A stretch of DNA of 64,000 nt from JABGQS01 sp963674545 (lineage in GTDB: Bacteria; Bacillota; Clostridia; Christensenellales; SZUA-584), in the NCBI GenBank assembly GCA_963674545.2, contig CAXXFB010000001.1:434001-498000 (forward strand). Direction: 5' to 3'. A model generated the notes under the pieces. That model was not told the DNA's origin. It did not search any database and saw only the letters and a list, made by a program, of their open reading frames with translations. Below are positions 1 to 9,733 of the stretch, piece by piece (the first letter of the stretch is position 1; every line of letters begins with the position of its first letter). Both the position numbers and the translations under genes were made by a program.

Positions 1-1099
1 CATCATTAATATACACTTCGCTGTAGCCAATTCCCATTTCATCCAATATACTTTTAGCGTTCGCTATATCCATGCCTATAAGCGAAGGAAGAGTATAAAA
101 TGCATTTTGCGTTGGTTGCACCTGCGCCCCTGAAAACAAAGCATTTCCTCCGAAAACACCTGCTGCAATCAGAAGAAGAAGTGTTACAGCTATTACGGTA
201 ATCTTCCATATTTTACTTTTTTTCAAGTTTATTGATATCATATTTGCCGTGCTATGTTCTTTAATATCAACAAAATCTCCGCTTTTATCTACTATTGAGA
301 GAGCCAGATCTTTTTTAAGCTCCTCAATGCTCTCATACCTGTCTTCTCTATCTTTGCTCGTAGCTTTTAGTATTATTTTATTCAGCGATTCTGATATTTT
401 TTCATTATGCTGTTTTGGCGGGGTTATTTTTTCATTTATGTGTTTTAGTGCAACAGAAACAGATTTTTCACCAGTATAAGGCAGTTTGCCTGTAAGCATT
501 TCATACATTACTATACCAAGCGAGTATATGTCTGAACGCTGGTCAAGCACTTCACCTTTTGCCTGCTCTGGAGAAACATAATAAACAGAACCGATTACCT
601 GACCAGATTTTGATATCTCTGTTGTCACGCTTTTTGCAATTCCGAAATCAGTTACTTTTAGATTGTCTTCGGTACTGATCAGTATATTATGCGGTTTTAT
701 GTCTCTGTGGATTATCCCTTTCTTATGAGCAGCACTAAGTGCACTGCAGATTTGCAGAGAATATTCGACTGCATGGCTTTCCGCGAGTGCTCCGTTTTCT
801 TCAATAACATTCTTCAGAGTGGAGCCTTCAACATACTCCATCACCATATAATAGACACTCTCATCATATCCAATGTCGCTTACATGTACGATATGTTCGT
901 TGCTTAACGCAAAAGCAGCCTGTGCCTCTCTTTTAAATCTGTCTACATACTCTTTGCTGTCAGCAAACTTGTCTTTTAATACTTTTAGCGCAACAATGCT
1001 GTTTGTTTTTTTGCATTCAGCTTTATAGATATATGCCATACCGCCGGAATCTATTCTGTCTTTAATTACATATCTTCCACCTAAGGTCTTTCCAATCAT
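1..1099 (-). CDS. prkC: Serine/threonine protein kinase PrkC/PknB type (3' end outside window)
   Basis: Membrane-anchored Hanks-type kinase that senses cell-wall fragments and phosphorylates cytosolic targets. I translated about 366 codons from the ATG at 1099. The glycine-rich loop (GGMAYIYKA) is near residue 20, the catalytic lysine (ALKVLK) near 39, IIHRDIKPHN near 130, and DFGIAK near 151. A basic-flanked hydrophobic segment near 300-318 is the single transmembrane helix, followed by the start of a first extracellular PASTA repeat (LPSLIGMDIANAKSILDEMG), so the window cuts the gene in the PASTA region. The start overlaps the stp stop (ATGA), with GGAGG ten bases upstream inside stp. The kinase/phosphatase pair is the standard Firmicute arrangement. 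It is partial only because the window ends. Confidence 0.95.
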   Translation of the reverse strand, partial: MIGKTLGGRYVIKDRIDSGGMAYIYKAECKKTNSIVALKVLKDKFADSKEYVDRFKREAQAAFALSNEHIVHVSDIGYDESVYYMVMEYVEGSTLKNVIEENGALAESHAVEYSLQICSALSAAHKKGIIHRDIKPHNILISTEDNLKVTDFGIAKSVTTEISKSGQVIGSVYYVSPEQAKGEVLDQRSDIYSLGIVMYEMLTGKLPYTGEKSVSVALKHINEKITPPKQHNEKISESLNKIILKATSKDREDRYESIEELKKDLALSIVDKSGDFVDIKEHSTANMISINLKKSKIWKITVIAVTLLLLIAAGVFGGNALFSGAQVQPTQNAFYTLPSLIGMDIANAKSILDEMGIGYSEVYIND

Positions 1100-1809
1100 T
1101 TCTCATCGACCTCCGGCGCGGCTATTATTACGCTTATATTATCTGAACCTCCGCATTTTAACGCAGCGTCAACAAGTCTGTTTGCGGCATTGCTTATATC
1201 TTTTGCTAGTATTTCTTCTATCTCTTTATCGCTCACACAAGAGATAAGCCCGTCGCTGCACAGAAGAATAACGTCACCGTTCACTATATCAACTGCAAAG
1301 AAGTCTGTTTCGATGTCAATATGCGTGCCTACCGCCCTAGTTATTACATTGCGTTTAGGGTGGTTTTCTGCTTCATGAATTGAGATATGCCCAGCGTCCA
1401 CAAGTTCCTGCACGTATGAATGGTCTTTTGTTATCTGTGTGAGTTTCCCTTTTGAAAACTTATACGCACGAGAGTCGCCAACCTGACCAATAAATACTTT
1501 TTTTCCCTTAAAAACTGCCAGCGTTGCAGTAGAACCCATGCCTTTTCTCTCGGAGTTTCGCTTAGCGTTCCCCCATACCTCTTTATTTGCATCACTTATT
1601 GCTTTTTTTACATCTCTTGATGTGATTTCATCAATCTTTTTATCTTTGAAAGACTCCGCTATAGAATCTACTATCATCTGACTCGCAACGTCACCTGCGT
1701 TGTGACCGCCCATGCCGTCAGCAACAACAGCATAATACTCTCCTGTAAAAATGCTGTCTTCATTATTTTTCCTTATATGACCTTTATGTGTTATGGAATA
1801 AAACTTCAT
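1096..1809 (-). CDS. stp: PP2C-family protein serine/threonine phosphatase
   Basis: Metal-dependent phosphatase that reverses PrkC phosphorylation in the cytosol. It carries the PP2C motifs ADGMGGHNAGD (metal-binding Asp), GQVGDSRAY, LLCSDGL and GGSDNIS, and at about 237 residues has the usual bacterial PrpC/Stp length. I prefer the ATG at 1809 over the in-frame ATG at 1821: it gives the family-typical N-terminus MKFYSITHKG, has GAGGA just upstream, and forms an ATGA overlap with the rlmN stop. Its own stop overlaps the prkC start in the same way, so rlmN, stp and prkC look translationally coupled. Confidence 0.95.
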   Translation of the reverse strand: MKFYSITHKGHIRKNNEDSIFTGEYYAVVADGMGGHNAGDVASQMIVDSIAESFKDKKIDEITSRDVKKAISDANKEVWGNAKRNSERKGMGSTATLAVFKGKKVFIGQVGDSRAYKFSKGKLTQITKDHSYVQELVDAGHISIHEAENHPKRNVITRAVGTHIDIETDFFAVDIVNGDVILLCSDGLISCVSDKEIEEILAKDISNAANRLVDAALKCGGSDNISVIIAAPEVDEK

Positions 1810-2810
1810 ATTTCCTCGCATCTTCTTTTAAGCTGTCCGCAAGCTCCTTCAATATCGCTGCCAAGAGACCTTCGTACAGTAGCGCTCCTGCCCTTCTTTT
1901 CCAGCTCTGCAGCAAATGCATATGCCTGCTTTATCGTTGGCTGCTTTAGGATTCCATCCGTGTCATTTAGTGGAATAACATTTATATGGCAGCTTAAGTT
2001 CCCAGTTGCTTCAACCAGCGCTTCCAAATCTTTTTCCGAGTCATTGAACCCCGAAATAAGCGTGTATTCTATTATAATTCTTCTGCCGGTTTTTTTAAAG
2101 TAGTACTTTGCTGCCTGCATTATATCTTCTACAGAGTATATCTTTGCTGTCGGCATTATTGTTTTTCTTTTTTCATCTATTGCGCTGTGCAGAGAGAGGC
2201 TAAGATTTATTTGCATCTGTTCATCTGCAAGTTTTTTAATACCGTCAATTATCCCACATGTAGAAAGCGATATGTGTCTCATGCCAATATTCATTCTTTT
2301 ATTAAGCATATGGATAAATTCAATTACGTTATCGTAATTGTCAAGAGGTTCTCCACTACCCATAAGAACAACATTGCTTATCTTATCATGCTTGTCAGCT
2401 TCTATAAACTGTGAGAGTATTTCAAAGGCAGCTAAGTTGCGTAAAAGCCCGTCTTTTCCCGAAGCGCAAAAAACACAGCCCATTCGGCAGCCTATCTGAG
2501 TGGATACGCAGAGTGTGTTGCCATGCTTATATTTCATCAAGACACACTCTACAAGTCCGCCACCGCTCATACTCATCAGGTATTTTACAGTACCGTCTTT
2601 TGACTCCAGCTTCTTTTTGACCTGAGCATAGCCTTCGCTGAAGTTCTCTGAAAGGGTTTGCCTCAGGTCTTTTGAGAGATTGTTCATCTCACTTATTGGC
2701 ACACCTTTATTAAGCCACTGCCAAATCTGATTGGCTACAAAAGGCTTCTGTCCCATACCTGCGAGCATTTCCTTCAATTCATCTTTACTTTTTGATAAAA
2801 GATCAGTCAT
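1806..2810 (-). CDS. rlmN: 23S rRNA (A2503-C2)/tRNA methyltransferase, radical SAM
   Basis: Radical-SAM enzyme that methylates C2 of A2503 in 23S rRNA at the peptidyl-transferase centre, and A37 of some tRNAs. The iron-sulfur motif CRMGCVFC lies after the conserved CVSTQIG. The SAM-binding GSGEPLDNYD stretch follows, and the C-terminal GACGQL cysteine matches the methyl-carrying cysteine of the family. The 334 residues are normal length. The ATG at 2810 lies inside the 3' end of rsmB (8-base overlap). RlmN rather than Cfr is supported by its place in the conserved def-fmt-rsmB-rlmN-stp-prkC order. Confidence 0.96.
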   Translation of the reverse strand: MTDLLSKSKDELKEMLAGMGQKPFVANQIWQWLNKGVPISEMNNLSKDLRQTLSENFSEGYAQVKKKLESKDGTVKYLMSMSGGGLVECVLMKYKHGNTLCVSTQIGCRMGCVFCASGKDGLLRNLAAFEILSQFIEADKHDKISNVVLMGSGEPLDNYDNVIEFIHMLNKRMNIGMRHISLSTCGIIDGIKKLADEQMQINLSLSLHSAIDEKRKTIMPTAKIYSVEDIMQAAKYYFKKTGRRIIIEYTLISGFNDSEKDLEALVEATGNLSCHINVIPLNDTDGILKQPTIKQAYAFAAELEKKGRSATVRRSLGSDIEGACGQLKRRCEEI

Positions 2811-4074
2811 TTTTTCTTCTCATTATCGCTATATAGAATCCGTCTGAATCTACTATATGCGGATACAGCGTTTCAGGTTTTTTAGTGTATTCAAAACTTT
2901 TATTTTCCTCTATAAAACTATCAGTAATCTGCTCATTCTCTTCTTTGTTTATAGAGCATGTAAAGTATGCAAGCGTTCCGCCCTTTTTAACATACATTGA
3001 GCATACATTTATAATTTCTTTCTGCAGCTTTGATAGAGACAATATGTCTTTCATCGTTCTTGTGTATCTTATATCCGGGTTCTTTGCCATAAGTCCCATT
3101 GAGCTGCATGGTGCGTCTATCATCACTACGTCAAAGCTTTCTTTCAGACACGGCTCCGGTACTGTTGCATCGTGCTTCACAGCTCTTGCGTTTTTCACGC
3201 CCATCCTGTAATAGTTCTTCATAGTCATCTCTATCCTATGATCGTGAATGTCCCAGGCAAGGATATTTAATTCATTATCAGCTATAGCAGCAGCGTAAGC
3301 GCTTTTGCCGCCTGGTGCGGCGCAGCAATCCAGCAGCCTATCCCCCGGCTTTATTCCTGCTGAAAGAACGGCTTTCATTGCGCTTTTTGACTGAACAGCG
3401 ATTTTTCCATTTTTATATATTTCTGTGTCTTCTATCGATGTTAATCCATAGACAATGTAAGAATCATTATTATCGCTCTTTTCATACTTTAGCTGCATCT
3501 TATCAAGTTCTTCTGTCAGACTGCCTTTCTTGATTGTATTGTCACGCAGGAATGTGCCATCAGGTGTCTTATAAGACAGTAGCTTTTCAGTAAATTCTAA
3601 GCCGAAATCGGCAATGAATTTCTTGCAGATCCATTCAGGATAGCTGTAGCGTATACTTAGCGCATGGGCTCCGCTGCCCTTCGGATATTCAATATCATCT
3701 TTTTTTCGCTGAAGATTCCTTAACACTCCGTTAACAAAACTGCTCATCTGCGGTTTCACTTTTTTGATAAGCTTTACGCTTTCGTTGACTGCCGCAAAAT
3801 CTGCCGTATCCATAAACAATATCTGGCAGGCGCCAAGTCTTAAAACGTTTCTCACCGAAGAGTGTACACGTTTTGAAGTTATAATAACATCCAGTGTATA
3901 ATCTATATATAAAAGGTTCTCCAAAACCGTCTTTACAAGAAGTGTTGCGAACCTTCTGTCTTCGTCGCTCAATTCAGCTGGTATATTCTTTTTTAAAGCA
4001 AGCCCTGTGTATGCGCCGTCACGAAGCACAGCGTTTAGCGTATCATAAGCTGCTTTTCTTGCGGATACAGTCAC
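2803..4074 (-). CDS. rsmB: 16S rRNA (cytosine-967-C5)-methyltransferase
   Basis: SAM-dependent m5C methyltransferase acting on C967 of 16S rRNA. The first ~135 residues are a NusB-like RNA-binding domain (helical, with the DTADFAAVNESVKLIKK segment). The C-terminal Rossmann domain carries DCCAAPGGKSAYAA (SAM loop), DAPCSSMG and YFTCSINKEENE; the PC and TC cysteines are the two catalytic cysteines of this family. Length is 423 residues. The start codon is GTG at 4074, in a GTGA overlap with the fmt stop and with GGAG about eight bases upstream. Confidence 0.95.
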   Translation of the reverse strand: MTVSARKAAYDTLNAVLRDGAYTGLALKKNIPAELSDEDRRFATLLVKTVLENLLYIDYTLDVIITSKRVHSSVRNVLRLGACQILFMDTADFAAVNESVKLIKKVKPQMSSFVNGVLRNLQRKKDDIEYPKGSGAHALSIRYSYPEWICKKFIADFGLEFTEKLLSYKTPDGTFLRDNTIKKGSLTEELDKMQLKYEKSDNNDSYIVYGLTSIEDTEIYKNGKIAVQSKSAMKAVLSAGIKPGDRLLDCCAAPGGKSAYAAAIADNELNILAWDIHDHRIEMTMKNYYRMGVKNARAVKHDATVPEPCLKESFDVVMIDAPCSSMGLMAKNPDIRYTRTMKDILSLSKLQKEIINVCSMYVKKGGTLAYFTCSINKEENEQITDSFIEENKSFEYTKKPETLYPHIVDSDGFYIAIMRRKND

Positions 4075-4994
4075 TCGAAAAACTCCGAAGACAGCCTATT
4101 ACCACGCAGAAAATCCAGTGTGTTCATACGCCTGCAGCAGGGAGCCTGTATTTCATCAATCTTAAGAAGCCCGCTTCCTGTGCCAACGATAAGTCCTTTT
4201 TTTTGATCAGCTTCAACAACTTTACCTGGTTTTGCCTTGCCCTCCAATACACTTGCTTTCCATATCTTATACATATCTTCTCCCTGATAGGAATATGCGC
4301 TCATTACAGGATCGAGAGCACGTATAAGGTTTCTTATTTCTTCTGCAGATTTATTCCAGTCTATAAGCCCAAGCTGACGTGACAGCGGCGGATAGTAACT
4401 AGCACTTTTTTCATCTTGCTTTATCCTGACCGCAGTACCGTTTTCGATGTCTTTGATAGTCTCTACAAGAATGTCGGCGCCAAGAAAAGCAAGCTTTTCA
4501 TAAAGTGCCCCTCCCGTCATATCCTTTGGAATATCAGTTTTTACATATGAAATTATATCTCCTGTATCCAGACCTTCATCCATATACATAATTGTTACGC
4601 CGGTAGTTTCTTCACCGTTTATTATCGCCCATTGTATCGGCGCTGCACCTCTGTATTTTGGCAGCAGTGATGCATGTACGTTCAAACACCCGTGTTTTGG
4701 TATATCAAGAATCTGCTTTGATAGTATCTGCCCAAATGCAGCAGTAACAATCATATCCGGCTGTTTTTCCTTGATAGCCTTAACACCTTCTTCGCTCTTT
4801 ATCCTGTCGAATTGAAGAATCGGGATATTGTTTTCGTTAGCAGTTAGTTTCACGGGCGGCTGTTTAGGCTTTTGCCCTCGTCCGCATTTACGGTCAGGCT
4901 GAGTGACCACAGCTGCTATCTCGTGTCCTGCTTCTATAAGTTTTTCAAGGCTGGGCACTGCAAAATACGGTGTGCCCATGAAAACTATCCTCAT
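4071..4994 (-). CDS. fmt: Methionyl-tRNA formyltransferase
   Basis: Transfers a formyl group from 10-formyl-tetrahydrofolate to Met-tRNA(fMet) for initiation. The N-terminal formyltransferase fold begins MRIVFMGTPYFAVPSLE. It contains the catalytic Asn-His stretch (CLNVHASLLPKYRGAAPIQWAI) and the DTGDI segment. A C-terminal OB-like domain for tRNA binding starts near residue 205 (YPPLSRQLGLIDW). At 307 residues it is a full-length family member. It overlaps def upstream (ATGA) and rsmB downstream, matching the universal def-fmt pairing. Confidence 0.97.
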   Translation of the reverse strand: MRIVFMGTPYFAVPSLEKLIEAGHEIAAVVTQPDRKCGRGQKPKQPPVKLTANENNIPILQFDRIKSEEGVKAIKEKQPDMIVTAAFGQILSKQILDIPKHGCLNVHASLLPKYRGAAPIQWAIINGEETTGVTIMYMDEGLDTGDIISYVKTDIPKDMTGGALYEKLAFLGADILVETIKDIENGTAVRIKQDEKSASYYPPLSRQLGLIDWNKSAEEIRNLIRALDPVMSAYSYQGEDMYKIWKASVLEGKAKPGKVVEADQKKGLIVGTGSGLLKIDEIQAPCCRRMNTLDFLRGNRLSSEFFE

Positions 4995-5476
4995 TCCTCT
5001 TCATCCTCTTGCTGCACATAATCTTGTGTAGTTTCTTTTTCCATTTTATCTACAAAAAGCACTCCGTCCAGATGATCGATCTCGTGACAGAATATCCTTG
5101 CCATGGTGTCTTCCAGTTCGATGACTTTTTCTTTGCCTTCTCTGTCAATGTATTCTACTGTAATATGCTTCGGACGCTTTACAACGCCACGTATGCCAGG
5201 CACAGAGAGACAGCCTTCGTCGTCAAGCTCTTCACCCGCACGTTTTGATATAACAGGATTGATTATCTCATAAAACTGATCGTCATGCTCTATTATGGCT
5301 ATTCTGCGGAGTACGCCGACCTGCGGCGCGGCCAAACCAACACCTTGATCATGATGCAGCGTTTCCCGCATATCGTCTAGAAGCTGCAGTGTGCGATTAT
5401 TTATTTTTTTAACTTCTCTTGATTTTTTCCTGAGCGCTTCATTGCTTCTGCCTGTTACTATGTCCCTTATAGCCAT
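4991..5476 (-). CDS. def: Peptide deformylase
   Basis: Metalloenzyme that removes the N-formyl group from nascent proteins, undoing the work of Fmt. All three motifs are present: GVGLAAPQVG, EGCLSVPG (metal-ligand Cys) and HEIDHLDG (two metal-ligand His and the catalytic Glu). Length is 161 residues with a short acidic C-terminal tail (QQEDEEE). The ATG at 5476 has AAAGGAG upstream and sits directly after priA in the same direction. Confidence 0.97.
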   Translation of the reverse strand: MAIRDIVTGRSNEALRKKSREVKKINNRTLQLLDDMRETLHHDQGVGLAAPQVGVLRRIAIIEHDDQFYEIINPVISKRAGEELDDEGCLSVPGIRGVVKRPKHITVEYIDREGKEKVIELEDTMARIFCHEIDHLDGVLFVDKMEKETTQDYVQQEDEEE

Positions 5477-5489
5477 TTAACATACTCCT

Positions 5490-7718
5490 TTATATCATGT
5501 TCTGCGGATTTATCTCCAGCCCAAATGTACAGTCGTTATATTTCTTTTTGTCCGAATAAATATACAACCTTTTTCGGAAATCTGCAAGTTTTGAGTCGTT
5601 CAATACCTTTATTAGTATCTGCCAGCGAGACTTACCTTCAATTTTCTTTACCGGAGCCGGGCCGGCATCAAACAGTATTATCTTTTTCTTAAGTTCCTCA
5701 AAATCCTTTTCAAAGCCCTGAGCATAATCAAGACAAGCTTTTCTCACTGCATCTTCATCCTTTCCGACAAATACGACCCTAAAGAACACTGTGTACGGCG
5801 GCAGCAGAGCAGCTTTTCTTACCTTCATCTCTTCGTCGAAGAAACCCTCGAAGTCGTGCTCCTTTGCAAATTTAATTGCATAATGGTCGGGTGAATATGT
5901 TTGTATTATAACCTTACCCGGGTCTTTTCTTCCGGCACGCCCTGCTACCTGTTCGAGCAGGCTAAACGTCTTTTCAGGGCTTTTATAGTCCGGAATCATC
6001 AATGAACTATCGGCCGCAACTACTCCGACCAGCTCAACATCAGCAAAATCCAGTCCCTTTGCTATCATCTGTGTTCCTATAAGTATATCTGCATCTGCGT
6101 TCTTGAACTGTTCATATATTTTAACATGCGAATCTTTTGTTCTTGTTGTGTCGAGGTCCATTCGCAGTACACGGGCTTCCGGGAAACGCTCCCTGACAAA
6201 CTCCTCTACCTGCTGTGTTCCAATACCAAACTGCTTTAAGTATTTTTTACCGCACTGAGGGCACACTTCTCTTAGCGGCCTTTTCCTTCCGCAGTAGTGG
6301 CAGATCAAAGCGTTTTTTTTAGAATGATAAGTCATACTGACTTCACAGTAGTCGCAGAACTCTACAAAACCGCACCCTCGGCACATCACAAACGTAGAAT
6401 AGCCTCTTCTGTTGATAAAGAGCATCACCTGTTTGCGGTCGGCAAGCGACTTTTTCATCTCTTCATATAATATTCCTGAAAATATCGTCCTGTTGCCAGC
6501 AAGTATCTCTTTTCGCATATCTGCAATCAATACTTTTGGCAGCTTTAGCCCAAACAGTCTTTGCGGTATGCTCACAAGCTCGTATATGCCGTTCTTTGCT
6601 TTTATATAGCTTTCAACAGATGGAGTCGCAGAAGCAAGGACAAGGCTTGCATTCTCTATATTAGCCCTCATGCGTGCAACTTCATGCGCTGTGTATTTCG
6701 GGTGTATATCAGACTTGTAACTTGTCTCGTGCTCTTCATCAATTATTATAACACCAACGTCGTGGAGCGGTGCAAAAATTGCGGAACGTGCGCCTATTAC
6801 TACCTTTGCTTTACCGAGGACCATACGCTTCCACTCGTCGTATCTCTCACCGGAAGTAAGCGTAGAGTGATACACAGCTATCTCGCTGCCTATTCTTCTT
6901 TCAAACATGGAAACTAACTGCGGCGTAAGTGAAATTTCCGGAACAAGTACTATTGCACTTCTCCCCTGTGCAAGAAAATGCCGCACGACTTTTATGTAAA
7001 CTTCGGTTTTGCCGCTGCCTGTCACTCCGTGCAGAAGGTACTTTCCCTGCTTTGCTGTTATCGTGTTAATTGCATTGTTCTGGTCTTCAGTCAGATCGAA
7101 CTCTTCTTCCAGAAGCACTTCTTTCCTCGGGCTTCTGAAGGCCTCAACTATTTCAACTGATATTGCGCCTTTTTCTTCTAGTGCCGTTCTTGCAGACGTA
7201 TTGTTTTTTACAAGATCAGAAAGCTCATTTACTTTTAGTCGTCCATTCTCTCTTAGTGCATTTAACACTTCGAGCTGCTTCGGCGCTTTTATCTTTCCGT
7301 CTTTTGTTAAAAGCGAGGTTGCAAATTCATAATACTCTTCTTCACTTAGGTTATACACATATTCACGTTCGTGTTTATCGCCAACTTTGCCCCCTCGCAT
7401 CTGTGAAGGAAACATTAGCCGCAGTGAAGTAGCAAACGTTGTATGATAGTACCTGCGTATCATTCCGGCAAGTATTATCTGTGCGTGTGTAAAAGCTGCG
7501 AAGTCTGACAGAACGCTTTTAATGCTCTTGATATTGCTCCCTTCGTATTCACATGTTTCGGACACAGAAAGAACGTAACCTTCACGCAGCGTGTTTCCCT
7601 TGCCGAAAGGCACTTTTACTCTGTAACCTATCTCTGCTTTTATATCGTCCGGAATTTTATATTCGAATACCTTGTCAACGTTCGAGTGAATTATGTCTAC
7701 AATGACCTTTGCAAACAT
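5490..7718 (-). CDS. priA: Primosomal protein N', replication-restart helicase
   Basis: 3'-to-5' superfamily 2 DNA helicase that recognises stalled forks and reloads the replisome. The N-terminal ~200 residues are the 3'-OH-binding and winged-helix regions. Walker A is GVTGSGKTEVY, Walker B is IIIDEEHETSYKSD. Four paired zinc-binding cysteine motifs (CRGCGF, CDYCE, CHYCG, CPQCG) interrupt the helicase core as in all PriA proteins. Motif V/VI (GTQMIAKGLDF, QVAGRAGR) are intact. At 742 residues it is full length. GAGGTG precedes the ATG and overlaps the end of coaBC. Confidence 0.97.
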   Translation of the reverse strand: MFAKVIVDIIHSNVDKVFEYKIPDDIKAEIGYRVKVPFGKGNTLREGYVLSVSETCEYEGSNIKSIKSVLSDFAAFTHAQIILAGMIRRYYHTTFATSLRLMFPSQMRGGKVGDKHEREYVYNLSEEEYYEFATSLLTKDGKIKAPKQLEVLNALRENGRLKVNELSDLVKNNTSARTALEEKGAISVEIVEAFRSPRKEVLLEEEFDLTEDQNNAINTITAKQGKYLLHGVTGSGKTEVYIKVVRHFLAQGRSAIVLVPEISLTPQLVSMFERRIGSEIAVYHSTLTSGERYDEWKRMVLGKAKVVIGARSAIFAPLHDVGVIIIDEEHETSYKSDIHPKYTAHEVARMRANIENASLVLASATPSVESYIKAKNGIYELVSIPQRLFGLKLPKVLIADMRKEILAGNRTIFSGILYEEMKKSLADRKQVMLFINRRGYSTFVMCRGCGFVEFCDYCEVSMTYHSKKNALICHYCGRKRPLREVCPQCGKKYLKQFGIGTQQVEEFVRERFPEARVLRMDLDTTRTKDSHVKIYEQFKNADADILIGTQMIAKGLDFADVELVGVVAADSSLMIPDYKSPEKTFSLLEQVAGRAGRKDPGKVIIQTYSPDHYAIKFAKEHDFEGFFDEEMKVRKAALLPPYTVFFRVVFVGKDEDAVRKACLDYAQGFEKDFEELKKKIILFDAGPAPVKKIEGKSRWQILIKVLNDSKLADFRKRLYIYSDKKKYNDCTFGLEINPQNMI

Positions 7719-7721
7719 ATG

Positions 7722-8921
7722 TCACCTCTTTACGGTTTTTCTATACTCAAAAATACTATTTATGATGTATTTAGCAAGTTCGTGTTTTGTTTTGCTCCCA
7801 AGATTTTTTTCACTTCCGTTACTAAAGAAAAGTATTATATTATTATTATCAGAACCAAAGCCCTCGTCCTGTTTGCTTACATCATTCAGCGCTATGATAT
7901 CCAGATTCTTATTCTTTAGCTTCTCTCTTGCACTTTTTTCATGATCGTTCGTTTCCGCTGCAAAACCTACGATGACCTGTCCTGGTTTCTTCGTTCTGCC
8001 AATTTCTTTTAAAATATCTTTTGTCCTAACAAGCTCTATCCTTGTATCTTCACCTTTTTTTATCTTTATAGAAGAGATATCTTTCGGTGTATAGTCGGCA
8101 ACTGCTGCGCACATTATTACAACATCTGAATCTTTCGATAGCTTAGTCACGCTTTCATACATCTGCGCTGCACTTCGTACATGAACCATTTTAGCTTTAT
8201 CGACGGCTTCAAGTGAAACCGGGCCGGATACAAGCGTTACATCGGCGCCTCTTGCAGCCGCTGCCCTAGCTATCTCATAGCCCATCTTACCCGAAGACCT
8301 GTTGGATAAGAATCTTACAGGATCTATGTCTTCAACAGTAGGCCCAGCTGACACTACCACCTTAACACCCTGCATATCATATAGGGATTCAAAAACTTTT
8401 TCTGCGTATTCAAGTATTTCATCAGGCTCTTTCATCCTGCCTGCGCCTTCATCCCGGCAGGCAAGCGTACCGATACCGGTATCCATAACATAGTATCCAC
8501 GTTCTTTTAATGTATGTAGGCTTTCCTGCGTCGCTTTGTTTTCGTACATAGCAGTATTCATTGCCGGCGCTATAACGACCGGACACTTTGCAGCCAGCAG
8601 CGTCGTAGTCAGCATATCGTCAGCTATCCCGCCGGCTATTTTTGAAAGTATATTGGCTGTAGCAGGCGCAACAATAAACATGTCCGCTTTTTTTGCAAGC
8701 GCAACATGTTTAACGTCATACTCTTCACTTCTTTGAAAGGTATCGGTTATCACAGCATTGCCCGAGATAGTCTCAAACGTCAATGCACTTATGAACTCAA
8801 GAGCGTTCTTCGTCATTATTACGTGGACGTCGTATCCCTTTTTTACTAGTGCGCTGACAAGATATGCAGTTTTGTATGCCGCAATGCCTCCCGATACGCC
8901 TACGACAACGCTCTTTGGCAT
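7722..8921 (-). CDS. coaBC: Bifunctional phosphopantothenoylcysteine decarboxylase / phosphopantothenate-cysteine ligase
   Basis: Catalyses two consecutive steps of coenzyme A synthesis. The N-terminal flavoprotein CoaC domain (about 1-180) has GVSGGIAAYK, PAMNTAMYENKATQ and the catalytic-cysteine segment LACRDEGAGRM. The C-terminal CoaB ligase domain (about 185-399) begins VVVSAGPTVEDIDPVRFLSNRSSGKM and contains the conserved lysine region near AALNDVS. Length is typical. It follows rpoZ with two bases between, as in most Firmicutes. Confidence 0.96.
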   Translation of the reverse strand: MPKSVVVGVSGGIAAYKTAYLVSALVKKGYDVHVIMTKNALEFISALTFETISGNAVITDTFQRSEEYDVKHVALAKKADMFIVAPATANILSKIAGGIADDMLTTTLLAAKCPVVIAPAMNTAMYENKATQESLHTLKERGYYVMDTGIGTLACRDEGAGRMKEPDEILEYAEKVFESLYDMQGVKVVVSAGPTVEDIDPVRFLSNRSSGKMGYEIARAAAARGADVTLVSGPVSLEAVDKAKMVHVRSAAQMYESVTKLSKDSDVVIMCAAVADYTPKDISSIKIKKGEDTRIELVRTKDILKEIGRTKKPGQVIVGFAAETNDHEKSAREKLKNKNLDIIALNDVSKQDEGFGSDNNNIILFFSNGSEKNLGSKTKHELAKYIINSIFEYRKTVKR

Positions 8922-8923
8922 AC

Positions 8924-9124
8924 TTACACTTCTTCCGGCGTTATATACGTAATCCTATCCATATATATTTCTTTTGCAGCCTGAGAAACAGGGTTAGCTT
9001 CCTTGTCTTCCGTCAGCGGCTGTGCGCCGTCTACCAGCTGTCTTGCTCTTTTTGCAGACTCGACCACAAGGGTATATCTGCAGTCTGCTTTGTCCTTTAA
9101 TTCACTTACTCCCGGATACATCAT
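8924..9124 (-). CDS. rpoZ: DNA-directed RNA polymerase omega subunit
   Basis: Small RNA polymerase subunit that wraps the beta' C-terminus and aids assembly. The 66-residue product has the omega core (CRYTLVVESAKRARQL) and a tail reading VSQAAKEIYMDRITY. AGGTGATATAA precedes the ATG; a second Met immediately follows. The position between gmk and coaBC is diagnostic for Firmicutes. Confidence 0.93.
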   Translation of the reverse strand: MMYPGVSELKDKADCRYTLVVESAKRARQLVDGAQPLTEDKEANPVSQAAKEIYMDRITYITPEEV

Positions 9125-9129
9125 TTATA

Positions 9130-9732
9130 TCACCTGTCCTTTAAATTTATTTCATCTTTATTGCGTGAAACTTTAAGTCTTTCTGCACACAGAATGCACT
9201 CCACGCTTTCCACAACATCAATAACGTTATCGTTTACTATAACATAATCGTAGCGTTGTGCAAGTAAAGCTTCACTTTTTGCTTTGCCGAGCCTCGTTAA
9301 TATCTGCTCTTCAGTATCTTTCCCACGGCTTCTTATCCGCTTTTCAAGCTCTTCCATCGACGGCGGCAAAAGGAATATATATACTCCCTCCGGAAAAACC
9401 TGTTTCGCTTTAAGCGCACCCTGCACATCGATCTCCAGTAGAACGTCTCTGCCTTCGTCCAGTTTCTGTGAGACTAAATTCGTAGGCGTTCCGTAGTAGT
9501 TACCGTATACGCAGGCATGCTCCAAAAACTCATCTCTTACCAGCATATCTTTAAACTGCTGTTCTGAGATGAAATAATAGCTCTTCCCTTCAACCTCTCC
9601 TTTTCTTGGAGCACGTGTTGTGCATGATACTGAAAGAAAGATATCCTTGTTTCTTTTTAGCAATTCATCGCATACCGTTCCTTTTCCTGTGCCGGAAGGC
9701 CCCGACAAAACAATAAGAAGACCTTTGCTCAT
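9130..9732 (-). CDS. gmk: Guanylate kinase
   Basis: Phosphorylates GMP to GDP with ATP, feeding GTP, dGTP and (p)ppGpp pools. The P-loop is LSGPSGTGKGTV at the N-terminus. The GMP-binding segment SCTTRAPRKGEVEGKSYYF and the lid region FLEHACVYGNYYGTP follow, then LLEIDVQGALK. At 200 residues it is the normal length. GAGGAG lies five bases before the ATG, and remA ends two bases upstream. Confidence 0.97.
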   Translation of the reverse strand: MSKGLLIVLSGPSGTGKGTVCDELLKRNKDIFLSVSCTTRAPRKGEVEGKSYYFISEQQFKDMLVRDEFLEHACVYGNYYGTPTNLVSQKLDEGRDVLLEIDVQGALKAKQVFPEGVYIFLLPPSMEELEKRIRSRGKDTEEQILTRLGKAKSEALLAQRYDYVIVNDNVIDVVESVECILCAERLKVSRNKDEINLKDR

Positions 9733-9733
9733 A